Part shown: positions 37,501 through 47,500 of the stretch, piece after piece
How positions within the stretch are numbered: position 1 is the first letter of the stretch
Layout of the letters: the number at the start of each line of letters is the position of its first letter
From: Dysidea avara
Lineage: Eukaryota > Porifera > Demospongiae > Dictyoceratida > Dysideidae
Length of the DNA: 64,000 nt
Direction: 5' to 3'
Assembly: GCF_963678975.1 (NCBI RefSeq)
Contig: NC_089278.1
Span: forward strand, 10,629,479 to 10,693,478
Made by a program: the position numbers and the translations under genes
Notes under the pieces: generated by a model
Database searches by the model: none
Seen by the model: the letters and a program-made list of their open reading frames with translations, nothing else
Told to the model about the DNA's origin: nothing

Positions 37501-38299
37501 GGTGTTGATAATGCACCCTTAAAATTTAAATAAAAAAAGAACCAGCATGCAATAGCGAATTCTTATGTGTGCTTGTTAACGCTTTTTCGAGTGGCGTAAT
37601 CGACACCTCACATTCCTGCCGGGTGCTGTCACAACTGGCCTATTGGAAGCGTACCAGACCCTATTTCAAGCAGGCGCTTATAATCTCTAATCGATAAGCG
37701 CCGTGGGGAGAAATAGTGGTCTGGCTGCGCGAGACTAGCAAATCCCCACCTTCCCCCACCTCAGCCTGTATCAGTGGTAGTTGGGGATTACATTGATAGG
37801 TGCATTAAAAACAAGGATTAGGGATTGAGAAGGTATTGTTGGGAAGAAGGATCGTTATTTTGTAATTCTAACTGTTCTAACCGCACTTCTATACTGAGGT
37901 AAAAAAAAACAACAACATCTAGTCTGGCTGATGAGGCTACAAAAGAAACACAAAGATCACTTACTTGGCACCTGCTTCTGAAAACAGTTTCGCCCATGCA
38001 ACAGGATCAAACAATTCTGCATGGAACATTGGAGCGAACTCGGGATACGAAAATCCTGGTGGGTAGTTCTCAGTCATAAAATCCACAAATTCTTTTTCCT
38101 TTTTCCCTTGCCATCTGTCCCAGAACCACTCAGTTCCAAAGCTGGGAACACTGTACACTCCCCAGTGGAGGAAGATTCCAAATTTTGCCTCGTCGTACCA
38201 CGATGGCAATGGTCGGGCATCCAGAGACGCCCAGTTTGGTTCGTAATCAGCAGTCACTATCCCAACAACAGATAAAAATGCCACCAACCACCTCGCCAT
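16533..38299 (-). CDS. Alpha-L-fucosidase copy 3, complete nine-exon gene (GH29)
   Basis: Secreted or lysosomal hydrolase that removes alpha-L-fucose from glycoproteins and glycolipids. Minus-strand exons: 38299-37965, 22065-21959, 21906-21782, 21504-21371, 21308-21211, 21157-21025, 20252-20167, 16962-16878 and 16830-16533. All introns obey GT-AG, phases match, and the total is 1401 nt (466 residues plus stop), a normal length for animal FUCA proteins. Signal peptide about 1-17; [15 protein letters not shown] near the N-terminus; [10 protein letters not shown] at about 118-127; WSDGDW at 209-214, whose Asp (about 211) is the expected nucleophile; and C-terminal beta-sandwich strands with IKISWQDG. 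Several N-glycosylation sequons. Intron 1 is about 15.9 kb because of transposon and satellite insertion. Exon 1 is clearly diverged from copies 1 and 2, while exons 2-9 are nearly identical to copy 2. The gene diverges from the MRH gene. Confidence 0.93.
17062..17624. mobile_element. 563-bp MITE with TA duplication and known empty site
   Basis: Starts CCGTATAGTGG and ends CACTATATGG, flanked by TA. Arm A at about 5344-5348 reads straight through (GTTGTATTTGGG), giving the exact pre-insertion site. The interior has repeated 'TTCGCCAAAGTTTT' and 'GGCGAATTTGGCAAATTG' blocks facing each other. It lies in intron 7 of fucosidase copy 3. Tc1/mariner-type by its TA duplication. No ORF of significance. 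Confidence 0.8.
18180..18600. repeat. Dispersed repeat copies in fucosidase copy 3 intron 7
   Basis: Arm-B counterpart of the repeats at 5880-6330: the 'GTGTCTTCAGAGT...TTTTCTA...GCCTGCCTGCC...GGCTAAGGCTACAG' family followed by the 'CTTGTCTTTTATCTTCAGTCAGGCTGCTTG' block. Open frames here (for example 18507-18775) are repeat-derived and not conserved. Confidence 0.5.
20284..20933. mobile_element. TIR element of about 650 bp in fucosidase copy 3 intron 6
   Basis: Inverted termini TATGTGACCGTCT...GTCTAGTTTACAC and GTGCAAACTAGACGG...AGACGGTCACATA bound a segment absent from the matching intron of copy 2 (about 7575). Exact ends and target duplication are unclear because both flanks are AT-rich. 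It includes a 70-codon open frame (20370-20582) that I do not recognise. Confidence 0.65.
22583..22918. mobile_element. TIR MITE with ACTGTACTACGATTTGCGAC ends
   Basis: Left end ACTGTACTACGATTTGCGAC and right end GTCGCAGATCGTAGTACAGT are inverted copies. Repeated 'GGTCAAAG' words occur between them, along with an A-run at about 22718-22733. It sits 55 bp before the P-like transposon inside intron 1 of fucosidase copy 3. No ORF. Confidence 0.6.
23975..24375 (+). repeat. 33-bp minisatellite inside the transposase 5' region
   Basis: About a dozen tandem copies of a 33-bp unit built on CTACCATACCACCACTGCCC plus TCCAGTACAAGTG. Because 33 is divisible by three, the array stays open and encodes an 11-residue Pro/Ser/Thr-rich repeat ([10 protein letters not shown]). 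It accounts for the long open frames on both strands around 24050-24776, which should not be taken as independent genes. Confidence 0.85.
26470..26687. mobile_element. Pogo-like MITE nested in the P-like transposon
   Basis: Left end CAGTAGACCCTCAGCTATC and an inverted right end (GGATAACCGAGGATCTATC) resemble the CAG...CCTCG...TTATC termini of the pogo-type MITE at 624-841. It lies between transposase exons, so it is a nested, later insertion. The target duplication is not clear. Confidence 0.5.
27701..28692 (-). pseudogene. Second, convergent ORF of the P-like transposon (function unknown)
   Basis: Minus-strand reading frame converging on the transposase. Possible start ATG at 28692 ([14 protein letters not shown]); then [55 protein letters not shown], and near the C-terminus [16 protein letters not shown] followed by a basic tail. 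A frameshift near 28600, a stop near 28446 and a frameshift near 27926 break it. Its position inside the same TIRs suggests an accessory protein carried by the element. I recall similar proteins accompanying P-like transposases in other invertebrates, but no family name can be given from sequence alone. Confidence 0.5.
29236..29552. repeat. Long foldback palindrome at the left end of composite I
   Basis: Near-perfect inverted arms of about 150 bp: 'ACAGCCAAGCTGTAAAAAA', 'GATGTGAAATCCAAGGTGGC', 'AAATTTTAATAACGACAATT' and their complements in reverse order, around a short loop at about 29395. The right arm opens a frame (29461-29775) that is a by-product of the palindrome. Confidence 0.9.
30116..34235. 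repeat. Satellite array of 30-31-bp units (composite I)
   Basis: More than 100 copies of a unit with core TAGCTGAACTCTCTACA followed by one of a few endings (GGGTGATTTGTTTG, TGATGGTTTCTTTG, AGGTGACTTCTTC). The endings tend to follow in order, giving a higher-order period of about 92 bp. A larger block of about 519 bp is duplicated almost exactly (about 30988-31506 and 31507-32030). Divergence increases toward 33400-34235. No ORF. Confidence 0.92.
34262..35092. repeat. Conserved 3' tail of composite I
   Basis: Single-copy tail matching 47268-48098 along its length, including 'AAATTTGGTTCCAATCGGAT', 'TATACTCACGGTGTGGCGCG' and the terminal hairpin. Short open frames here (34522-34704) show no recognisable protein. 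Its conservation between two copies with very different array lengths suggests it carries sequence needed for mobility. Confidence 0.75.
35093..35405. other. Intronic sequence without recognised features
   Basis: Part of intron 1 of fucosidase copy 3 between the composite element and a MITE. No exon-like frame or repeat was recognised. Confidence 0.5.
35406..35693. mobile_element. MITE with AGGGGCGGATCCAG termini
   Basis: Begins AGGGGCGGATCCAGGGGG and ends CTGGATCCACCCCT, inverted repeats of about 14 bp. The interior contains two 'GATACTCTAATAGAG' motifs and 'TTGTCAGCAAGTGATGACC'. Related copies, partly degraded, lie at about 351-535 and 10926-11095. No ORF. Confidence 0.6.
36036..36230. mobile_element. 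Foldback MITE with CAGAGGTTTTGA ends
   Basis: Arms 'CAGAGGTTTTGAAGTTGCTTGATA' and its complement, with 'GCGCATGTGCAGCAAC', 'GCCAATGAAATT' and complements in between, form an almost complete palindrome. An extra small palindrome (CAGGAGAAGCTCCTG) sits in the right arm. Located in intron 1 of fucosidase copy 3. Confidence 0.65.
36412..36622. repeat. 26-bp minisatellite, about eight copies
   Basis: Direct tandem copies of ATAAGGGATACAGGCTATTA plus TCATAT with few substitutions. There are no unique spacers between units, so this is a simple tandem array. It lies in intron 1 of fucosidase copy 3. Confidence 0.9.
37041..37798. mobile_element. TIR element interrupted by a nested MULE-like MITE
   Basis: Ends TATCAATGTAATGCCCGACT and the inverted AGTTGGGGATTACATTGATA, continuing inward with ACCACTAATACGGGCTGAGG and GGTGGGG words. 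The 369-bp MITE at 37369-37737 is inserted inside it, separating two halves. It lies within 250 bp of fucosidase copy 3 exon 1, in intron 1. Target duplication not certain. Confidence 0.65.
37369..37737. mobile_element. MULE-like MITE, second family member (9-bp target duplication)
   Basis: Starts TAGTCTCGC and ends GCGAGACTA, flanked by the 9-bp direct repeat GCAAATCCC (37360-37368 and 37738-37746). Long inverted arms share 'GATTAGAGATTATAAGCGCC' and 'CCAATAGGCCAGTTGTGACA' with their complements. It shares terminal bases and target-duplication length, but little internal sequence, with the elements at 13069 and 53280. Confidence 0.85.
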
Positions 38300-38502
38300 C
38301 GCCCCTATCTATCAGATCCCTAGCTGTATCAGATCTATCAGTGAGCGTGATCATGTGATGTTATTGCAACAGTGTCATTAAATTTCAGGTGCCTTTTTAT
38401 AGTAGTGGCGCCCAGGCGCCAGCTTGGGAGGGCGCCGCCAGACTAGCGATGTAGTTAATGGTTGGTCTCGTGATCATGTCCTCGTGACCAGTTCTGATAA
38501 AC
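38300..38502. promoter_or_regulatory. Bidirectional promoter between fucosidase copy 3 and the MRH gene
   Basis: Only 203 bp separate the two divergent start codons (38299 minus, 38503 plus). An E-box-like TCATGTGA occurs at 38351-38358, 52 bp from the fucosidase ATG. No TATA box at a fixed place is evident. The spacing leaves no room for separate promoters of ordinary size, so shared control is likely; this is inference. Both products are expected to act in the lysosomal pathway. Confidence 0.6.
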
Positions 38503-41500
38503 ATGAAGCCACTCCCTATTTTTCTGCTGCTGGTGTCGCTTACCAGAGGCCAGATGACTTGCACTCCTGATCCTCAGCACCCATCATGCGCGTGTACTTT
38601 GGATGATGGAACGCGCATCGACCTGAGAAGTGTAGGAAATCAGGGAGGTTTACCTGCGTGAGTCATGTATAGCCTGGCGTAGCCGACTGTCATACTAACG
38701 TATAGCCTAAATCGACATAAATAGCTATAAAGAATAGGAGAAACTGAGCCGGCCAGGTACTCCCTTGACTCGTCGTGGACTCCATATCCGACTGCCATGA
38801 TATAGCTATAAATAGGCATTCCAGTATCCGAGATTTTTTATAAAAATTTCTCCATTAAGGCCACTCCAAGTCATACCTTAGTTTCTGGTCACTCCCAAGC
38901 CTACAAATGGATGCGGGCGGGCGGATGATCAGGACTTCAGGACTATAGACTCTACTGTGACAATATACTGTATGGTATTATTATTTGCTCAATTTAGCAA
39001 ATTCATGTTGATTTTGTTTTTAGTCAAACTTAACCAACAACATAAGTAGTTGTGCTTCGGCAAAAAATGCACTAGGAAAGTTGTTGATGGATCATGGCTA
39101 GCTATACACTGATGTATAGCATTTAAGCATATTTATTTATTTATATAGAATATACTATAGGAAATGTTTTGCTCATGTAGCTACTTATGCTTTCCAAGTG
39201 AAATAAATGTCGCATTAGCTATGTCAGGAAAGTATTACTATGACTTATAGCTAAGTTGTTCAAATGATCATGATCCAAAATGAAATTTAACTTCTATTTT
39301 CACATCAGAAATTCTTCATTCAAATGTGAAGTCTTAGCCCACTAGCTATGTGTTTCCAGCCTTCTATTCAGTAACCTTGATAAAAGTAACTGTCAAAGTT
39401 TTGAGTCATTGAGTGCTCCAGACTAGTGTTTTTTAGTGATCATCTGGGAATGTTTAAACTATATGGGTTTCTACTTGCCAATCTAATTTTAGTTATGGAA
39501 AAGTTTAAGTTTAAGCTCACCGAATGTTGCCGGCTTTCCATACCCCTGCAGTGTTCAGTGATAAGGAATTTGAAGTTACTAGACTAATCATTAGAGGACT
39601 ACATTTGAATTATAAAGTTAAAGCTATGGCCCATCTGCATGGACTAGTAGTTAATGCTACTGAAATTACTTTGGTTACAGAAGCATTAGTAACAGTTATA
39701 ATCTGAACAGCTATATAATCAAGGACAAAACTAGCTACAGTTAGAAACATTTTATTAGTGTGGCATATATACCTAAGTTAAGAGTAGTGTGACTGCTCTA
39801 TTGGAATCCCTGACTGCTCTATTAGAGTATCTCGATCTTTTGCAGTAAAAAATAAGTGTCTTGCTGGGTCACATGCACTTAAGCACCTGTAATATTAATA
39901 ATAGTCCTCATAAACTAGGGTTCCAGGTTTACCATGCGGGCGGGTGACCAGAAACTAAGGTTTGACTTGGTGTGGCCTAATCCGAACTCGCGTTTAACTT
40001 AGGATCGCTCTGTAATTTGAGCTCCAATGAGTTTCAAAATAGCTATTTTACACTTCCGGCCACAAGTGTGACACTCAAGGCAATGTGTAATACAATAGAA
40101 GTTTACCAACAGAGATTCGCAATTTTTTTGCTTCTAAATCAGCTGCCACACCAATTTGTTCACACTTCTGGTATGGCTCAGACTGAGACAGCATATTTCA
40201 GCACAAGTTGCTGCCAAACTTTCAGTTACAGTCACTGTAAAGTACTTTGTAGTGATAAATAAGTTAGTGTGCACATGCTGCCAGATTTGTAATGTCAAAT
40301 TCTTTTCGGATAAGTGGTGTCTATTTATTTATTGATTGATTAACAAAACCCATTGAGAGTAAAAATGCTAATGTACAGAAACAAAAATTTATTAGTGTCT
40401 GCATTAAATGATTAGCTAACTCACTGAAATAGAACAGCTCGAAACAAAGAACTGCGTTTACTTTACATTTTGCAAAATTATCCATGAATGTGTAAATTTG
40501 CCACTTCCAAGCTACATTCAGTAGTTCACAGGAGTCACAAGGGGCAAGTCACTTAAAGCTTATTCAACCAGAGTATTTAGATGCATATAAATTCAGCTTT
40601 TTTCCAAATTTCATTCAGCTATGGAACAACTTACCTGATTACATAGTCTCAACACAATCACTTCAGTTTTATGAATTAAATCTATACTCATGTATATGAG
40701 GTTTACAATTATACACAATAATCGCAAGGGCAGTTCTAGGAATTTTGTGACAGATTTCCAAATTTTCTGTTGCATGCACACTGAAATCTAGGGGGGTCTG
40801 GGCCAGGGGGCACACTTTCCTAGTGTATTTTGAGATTGAATATGGCACCAAAAGAATCTTTAAGGCTACCATTTTAAACGTATGTTAGAAATTGATTAAG
40901 CTGTTTATGTGTTCTTACGCTGGCATAGTATCAGGAGCAGGTTAAAGAACTAAGAGGTGGAGCTATGTGAAGTTTGAAGCATACAACAGATATGAATGCC
41001 ATTCTGGGGGTCTGGGGGGAATGCTTACCTACCCCCCCCCCCCCCCCCCCCTCCCAGGAAAATTTCAGGTCTTCAGTGTGAACTTTTGATACCTAATGAA
41101 TAAATCCGATCAGTTTCTAGCACCTCAGAACCCCCCCTCCCCCCAAATCACCCATTGTTATAAAGTGTGTGGTCAGTCAGACCTACAGAGCTCATACCAA
41201 GTACTACTGGAACATTTTTTTGTGAAAATGTAATGAACAGGGTATTTCACCCCCAGCTATTAAAACACTATTGAAAAGTAATCTTTAGGGTTGTTAAAAA
41301 TGGTATAAAAATCCTGTGAAATAATCTTTCATTGAATTTTCAAATTTCATGGTCATGATTTAAATTCACAAACACAAAAACGTAATTTCAGTCCTGCTTG
41401 CACGTTTTCCTTGTGCGGGTAATCAAAACTTACTATTCATTACCCTGTTCATTACATTTTCAACTCCAGTAGTGAAAAGACAGCATTAGCTAATCTCATT

Positions 41501-44500
41501 CAGTATTGCCTGCATACAGTATTTGACCTCCAAATTTGGCAACAATTTGACTAGTGATAGTTTTATACACTATAAGTGCTCACTGAACTGCTCAAGAATA
41601 GGTTAAAAGAATCTAGCAGAGAATCTAGATTAATACAAACATGTCTGGATATTAGAATCATAAATAATTTCCATAGGATCTGGAAATGTGTTGCAAGTGG
41701 TTGAGTTCCTGTATTGTTGAAACAGCTTTGCATAGATATCAAATTATAAAAGTTTAGATTGAAATAATCTAGCTAATAGTAATAGAACAGTCAACTACCC
41801 TAATAGAACAATCACATTTTGCATTATAAAAATAGTTTATACTTTATACCTGTACCAACACAGCAGGACCAGTCTAAAATTGCATCTCACAGTGTTTAAG
41901 ACCTGAAAAATATCCAGCAGCTCCCAGACCACCAGAATGGCATCCATGTCTGTTGTATGCTTCAAACTTCACTCTACCTCATAGCTTTTTACCTGCTCGT
42001 GATACTATGCCAGCAGAAAGCAGGAATATATAAGCAGCCTATATCAATCAATTCCTATAAAACATATGTTTAAAATGTCAGCTTTCTAACTCTTTTGATG
42101 AAAATTGTTACCAGATTCAATCTCAGAATACACAATTCAACAAATTTGCTGAGGGAGTGTGCCCCCTCCCAGATTTAATTATGCATGCAACAGAAATTTG
42201 GAAACCTTTCGCCAATAATTCTGGAGCTACTTTGAGAAATCACAGTTGAATATATGCCCTGACTATCAATTAATTAAGTGGCCAATTCACTTCAGTTAGT
42301 TCCAGCTATGTTCCAACAATATACAGAAGAACAGTACGAGAAGTATATCTCTGCAATCAATCCAGGAAATTAAATGGAACACAAAGGAGGACAAAGGTAG
42401 GTCAATGATACGTGAAAAGGCATGTCTCCTGCCAAAGCATCATCAAACAGTGAAGAAGTCAAGCCTGTAGCCTTATCCATAGTTGAGTTATGCTTGATTT
42501 GGAGACATCAGTCAGTCAGCAGAAATTCAGTTGAATAAAAAGTTTTATAGATTTTAAAGAAAATTATTGGAAGGGTTTGGGGATTGACATTTATAGGCTT
42601 GGTTATGCCTAATCAATACTGTCAAGCTGTTATAAGTGTAGGGATGCTGCGATTATGCCAGCATGATTTCAGGCATAATAGGTATGTGTGAATCAGGAAT
42701 CATGCTAGCATTTTGAGGAGGTTATAAAACTTTAACAGTAGGAAAATCTACAGATTGCACATTTCCGTTAATAAGATCGAGATACTCTAATAGAGCAGTC
42801 AGAAACAACTCTAATAGAACAGTCACTGAACAAAGCAGTCACATTAAAATGAAAAATGAAATATTCTAATACAACAACCAGCTAAAGAATTCAAGATTAT
42901 TTGAAGCTTATAAACATCAATGAAAATGGTCTGACACAGCAGTAAACTGGCATTATTAGTGACATAATTTTGGAAATAATGGGCAATTCTCAAAAGCATA
43001 ATAAGTGATTTTTTGAGCACTGCTCAAAAGCATAATGCTCAATTTTTGGAGCATAATAGCCTCATGCCTAGGCTGGATTTTGAATGATATTATTGGGTAA
43101 GAAAGCTCAAACCTCCATGATCCCTACTATACAATTCTACCGTACTCTATGATAAGTTTCATCATAGTGTGGGGGGATTGTAACAGTTCATTGTCATGTC
43201 ACAATCTTGCAGAACAATTTAACATTTTATAATTCTTTTTCCCTCATCACCATCCAGCTGTTCTCATACCTCAGTTTTTTTGTCAAATTTCAAAATTAGG
43301 TATTTCAATGTATGCAAAAACCAAAAATTCAAAAGTACATATATCTCAATTTTACATAATTTGTAGGTGTGAATGTCAACAATAATCTCTTCAAGTTTTA
43401 AATGGATAGCATATGTAGGTCATAAGATATGACATTTTTTAAATCCCACGATTTGTGTGATTACCGAGAAGGGGCAACTTATGCCCCTCTCATTGACAAT
43501 GTATGGAAAAATTGCAACTTCAAAATGTCATATCGCATGACTTATATATGCTATACTTTTAAAACTTGGAGAGGTGACTTAAAACATTGACACCTACAAA
43601 TAATATAAAATTTAGATTGCTAGGGGCAACAGTTGATTTTTTCATTATTATGAAATTTGTCCATTGGTAGTGGTCTTGTGCCCAGCTGGGCCCATGGTGA
43701 TAAATACTGATAATACTCAAGTTTCTTAGGCCTGGATGTACAACTAATTAGAATCACTATGTTGATGAAAAAATGTTATAAAGCTGTTTCATTAGAAGTT
43801 CTAACTCCTAGGTTTCTATTGATTGGTTACATAATCCCTCCTTTTTGCCATTCTGGTTGGATCACACTTCTGGGCCCAAGAAATCACCAGACAGTACTTG
43901 CATGTCTAGCTTGGGCCTGGTTTGGCACAAGACTTAATCGGTCAGGGTGGAGGCAGTTTTAAGTGGGGTTTTGTTACTGATTTGTCCAGATTTATGATTC
44001 TGCAAATAGGCCATGCAGAATATAAAGTCATGAGCAAAGTGTACATCAAGTGTCTTGTGCTGGGGCGTCACTGTATACCTGTGTCTCATCAACATTATTA
44101 TGTATTACCTTTATTTGTAATGCAGTATGATACCATACCACACAACTGTAGGTTTACTGTTATTGACAGTAGTTATCAATACACATACAATCCTTGTTAT
44201 TCTTTTACAAGTGGATCTTGTGAGAACGTTGCTGTGAGTTATATTTAATTTTGTACTTAGCACATGGTGCATAATATAAACTGCAGGTTTGCCAGACAGA
44301 TAGTGGTGGAACGGGACGCTCAGTTGCAGTACAAGCAGGTGTCACTTACAGTTCAGATGGCACAAATGTAGTGATGAACTATGGTGGTGGATTAGGTGAC
44401 AGGTATATTAGCTATCAAATGCATTGTGTCAAATATGTAGTTAGTGCTGACAACATAATATATAGGTCAGCAGTGGTCACATTAAAGTGTGGTACTGGAG

Positions 44501-47500
44501 GATCTACACTATCATATGATGGAGAACAGACACGTTTGGAATATGTTAGTTAGCAAATGAACATGTTAAACGGAATGCATATGATATAACCATATCCATG
44601 TCAAACAACAAAACTATGAAAAAGGATGCATGCACATGCAGTCTTCATTAAAAAGTTAAAGTTGCAAATCAAAGATGGCAGCCAAGAAATGGCTGCAAGA
44701 ATTACTATTGATAAATTGGATAAAACTATCAACCTTAACAGTATTGCAGTCTGTCAGTACACATAGAATTCTTTAAACAATTAAAGTACATGCACCAACC
44801 AATTAAGTTTTAATTTTCAAATGAAGATGATCTAGTATAAACAGTTAGACCAGCAACCACAAGAGAATCAAAGCACTAATTGAACAAGTATAAAGATATA
44901 TTGGTAGTTTAATGCTATTAACCATATCTAATCCAAAACAGCCAAGCTGTAAAAAAAGAGTGCGGCCCTGAGAAAGGCTATGGTGAAAAAAGATGTGAAA
45001 TCCAAGGTGGCGGCCAAGAAATGGCTGTGATGGTAGGTTAATGGTAAAAATTTTAATAACGACAATTCAGGTGAATTTTGTGCCAAGACCAAGCGGCACC
45101 AAATTCACCTGAATTGTTGTTATTAAAATTTTTACCATTAACCTACCATCACAGCCATTTCTTGGCCGCCACCTTGGATTTCACATCTTTTTTCACCATA
45201 GCCTTTCTCAGGGCCGCACTCTTTTTTTACAGCTTGGCTGTTTTGGATTAGATTTTCCTTCTTTTTGTATTTGTATACCCCAAAGCTGGCCTATGGCCGG
45301 CTTTAGGGATTTTTAACCTGTCATTTTTTTTCTTTACTACAGGAAAAAGAAAAGATGAAGCAGGGTGATTTCTTTGTAGCTGACCTCTCTGCAAGGTGAT
45401 CCTTCTAGCTGATCTCGACTTGTTTATAGCTGAACTCTCTACAGGGTGATTTGTTTGTAGCTGAACTCTCTACAAGGTAACTTCTTCTAGCTGATCTTTC
45501 TACAGGGTGATTTGTTTGCAGCTGAATTCTCTACAGGGCGATTTGTTTGCAGCTAAACTGCTGAACTCTCTATAATGTAACTTCTTCTAGCTGAACTCTC
45601 TATGGGTGGCTTGTTTCTAGCTGATCTCTCTACAGGGTGACTTGTTTCTAGCTGAACTCTCTACAGGGTGATTTGTTTCTAGCTGAACTCTCTACAAGGT
45701 AACTTCTTCTAGCTGATCTTTCTACAGGGTGATTTGTTTGTAGCCGAATTCTCTACAGGGCAATTTGTTTGCAGCTGAACTCTCTACATGGTAGTTTCTT
45801 TGTAGCTGAACTCTCTACAATGTGACTTCTTCTAGCTGAACTCTCTACAGGGTGACTTGTTTCTAGCTGATCTCTCTACAGTGTAACTTGTTTCTAGCTG
45901 AACTCTCTACAGGGTGATTTGTTTGTAGCTGAATTCTCTACAAGGTAACTTCTTCTAGCTGATCTTTCTACAGGGTGATTTGTTTGTAGCTGAATTCTCT
46001 ACAGGGCAATTTGTTTGCAGCTGAACTCTCTACATGGTAGTTTCTTTGTAGCTGAACTCTCTACAATGTAACTTCTTCTAGCTGAACTCTCTACAGGGTG
46101 ACTTGTTTGTAGCTGAACCCTCTACAGGGTGATTTGTTTGTAGCTGAATTCTCTACAAGGTAACTTCTTCTAGCTGATCTTTCTACAGGGTGATTTGTTT
46201 GTAGCTGAATTCTCTACAGGGCGATTTGTTTGCAGCTGAACTCTCTACATGGTAGTTTCTTTGTAGCTGAACTCTCTACAATGTAACTTCTTCTAGCTGA
46301 ACTCTCTACAGGATGACTTGTTTCTAGCTGATCTCTCTACAGGGTGATCTGTTCGTACCTGAACTCTGTACAGAGTGGTTTGTTTGCAGCTGAACTCTCT
46401 TACATGGTGGTTTCTTTGTAGCTAAACTCTCTACAAAGTGACTTCTTCTAGCTGATCTATCTACAGGATGACTTGTTTCTAACTGAACTCTTTACAGTGT
46501 GATCTGTTCATAGTGGAACTTTCTACTGGGTGGTTTGTTTGCAGCTAAACTCTTTGCATGATTGTTTCTCTGTAACTGAACTCTCTACAAGGTAACTTCT
46601 TCTAGCTGATCTCTCTACAGGATGACTTGTTTCTAACTGAACTCTCTACAGTGTGATCTGTTCATAGAGAACTTTCTACTGGGTGATTTGTTTGCAGCTA
46701 AACTCTTTGCATGATTGTTTCTTTGTAACTGAACTCTCTACAATGTGACTTCGTCTAGCTGATCTCTCTACAGGATGACTCGTTTCTAACTGAACTCTCT
46801 ACAGTGTGATCTGTTCATAGTGGAACTTTCTACTGGGTGATTTGTTTGCAAATAAACTCTTTGCATGATTGTTTCTTTGTAACTGAACTCTCTACAATGT
46901 GACTTCTTCTAGCTGATCTATCTACAGGATGACTTGTTTCTAACTGAACTCTCTATAGTGTGATCTGTTCATAGCGGAACTTTCTACTGGGTGATTTGTT
47001 TGCAGCTAAACTCTTTGCATGATTGTTTCTTTGTAACTGAACTCTCTACAAGGTAACTTCTTCTAGCTGATCTCTCTACAGGGCAATTTGTTTGTAGCTG
47101 AATTCTCTACAGGGTGATTTATTTGAGCTGAACTCTCTACATGATGGCCTCTTTGTAGCTGAACTCTCTATTAGGTACCTTCTTCTAGCTGATCTGACTA
47201 CAGGGTGACTTGTTTGTAGCTGAATTCCCTACAGAATAACTTGCAATGTAATATAACTGATACATGCAGCTGAATGCTTTATTAGGGTGACTGTTCTATT
47301 AGAGTATCTCGATCTCGCATTTGCTGCACGTAGTTGCCTTTCGAATCATAACTCAGTGATTTGTAATCCGATTCTTCTGTACTACTGCAAGAACTTTCTA
47401 TGATGATTATTCCAGCTACATACTGATTTTTAGTTCGTTGCTCTAAGCGGTTTGCCTGGTAGACACGAAAACTAATAGTTTTTTTATTCATAAAAATCGA

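Noticed and set aside
44371-44553. Continuous open frame across the MRH gene exon 3/4 region as one exon
   Set aside because: A GT-AG pair at 44403-44465 with matching phase removes a segment with no place in the MRH domain; the spliced form is preferred but noted as testable.
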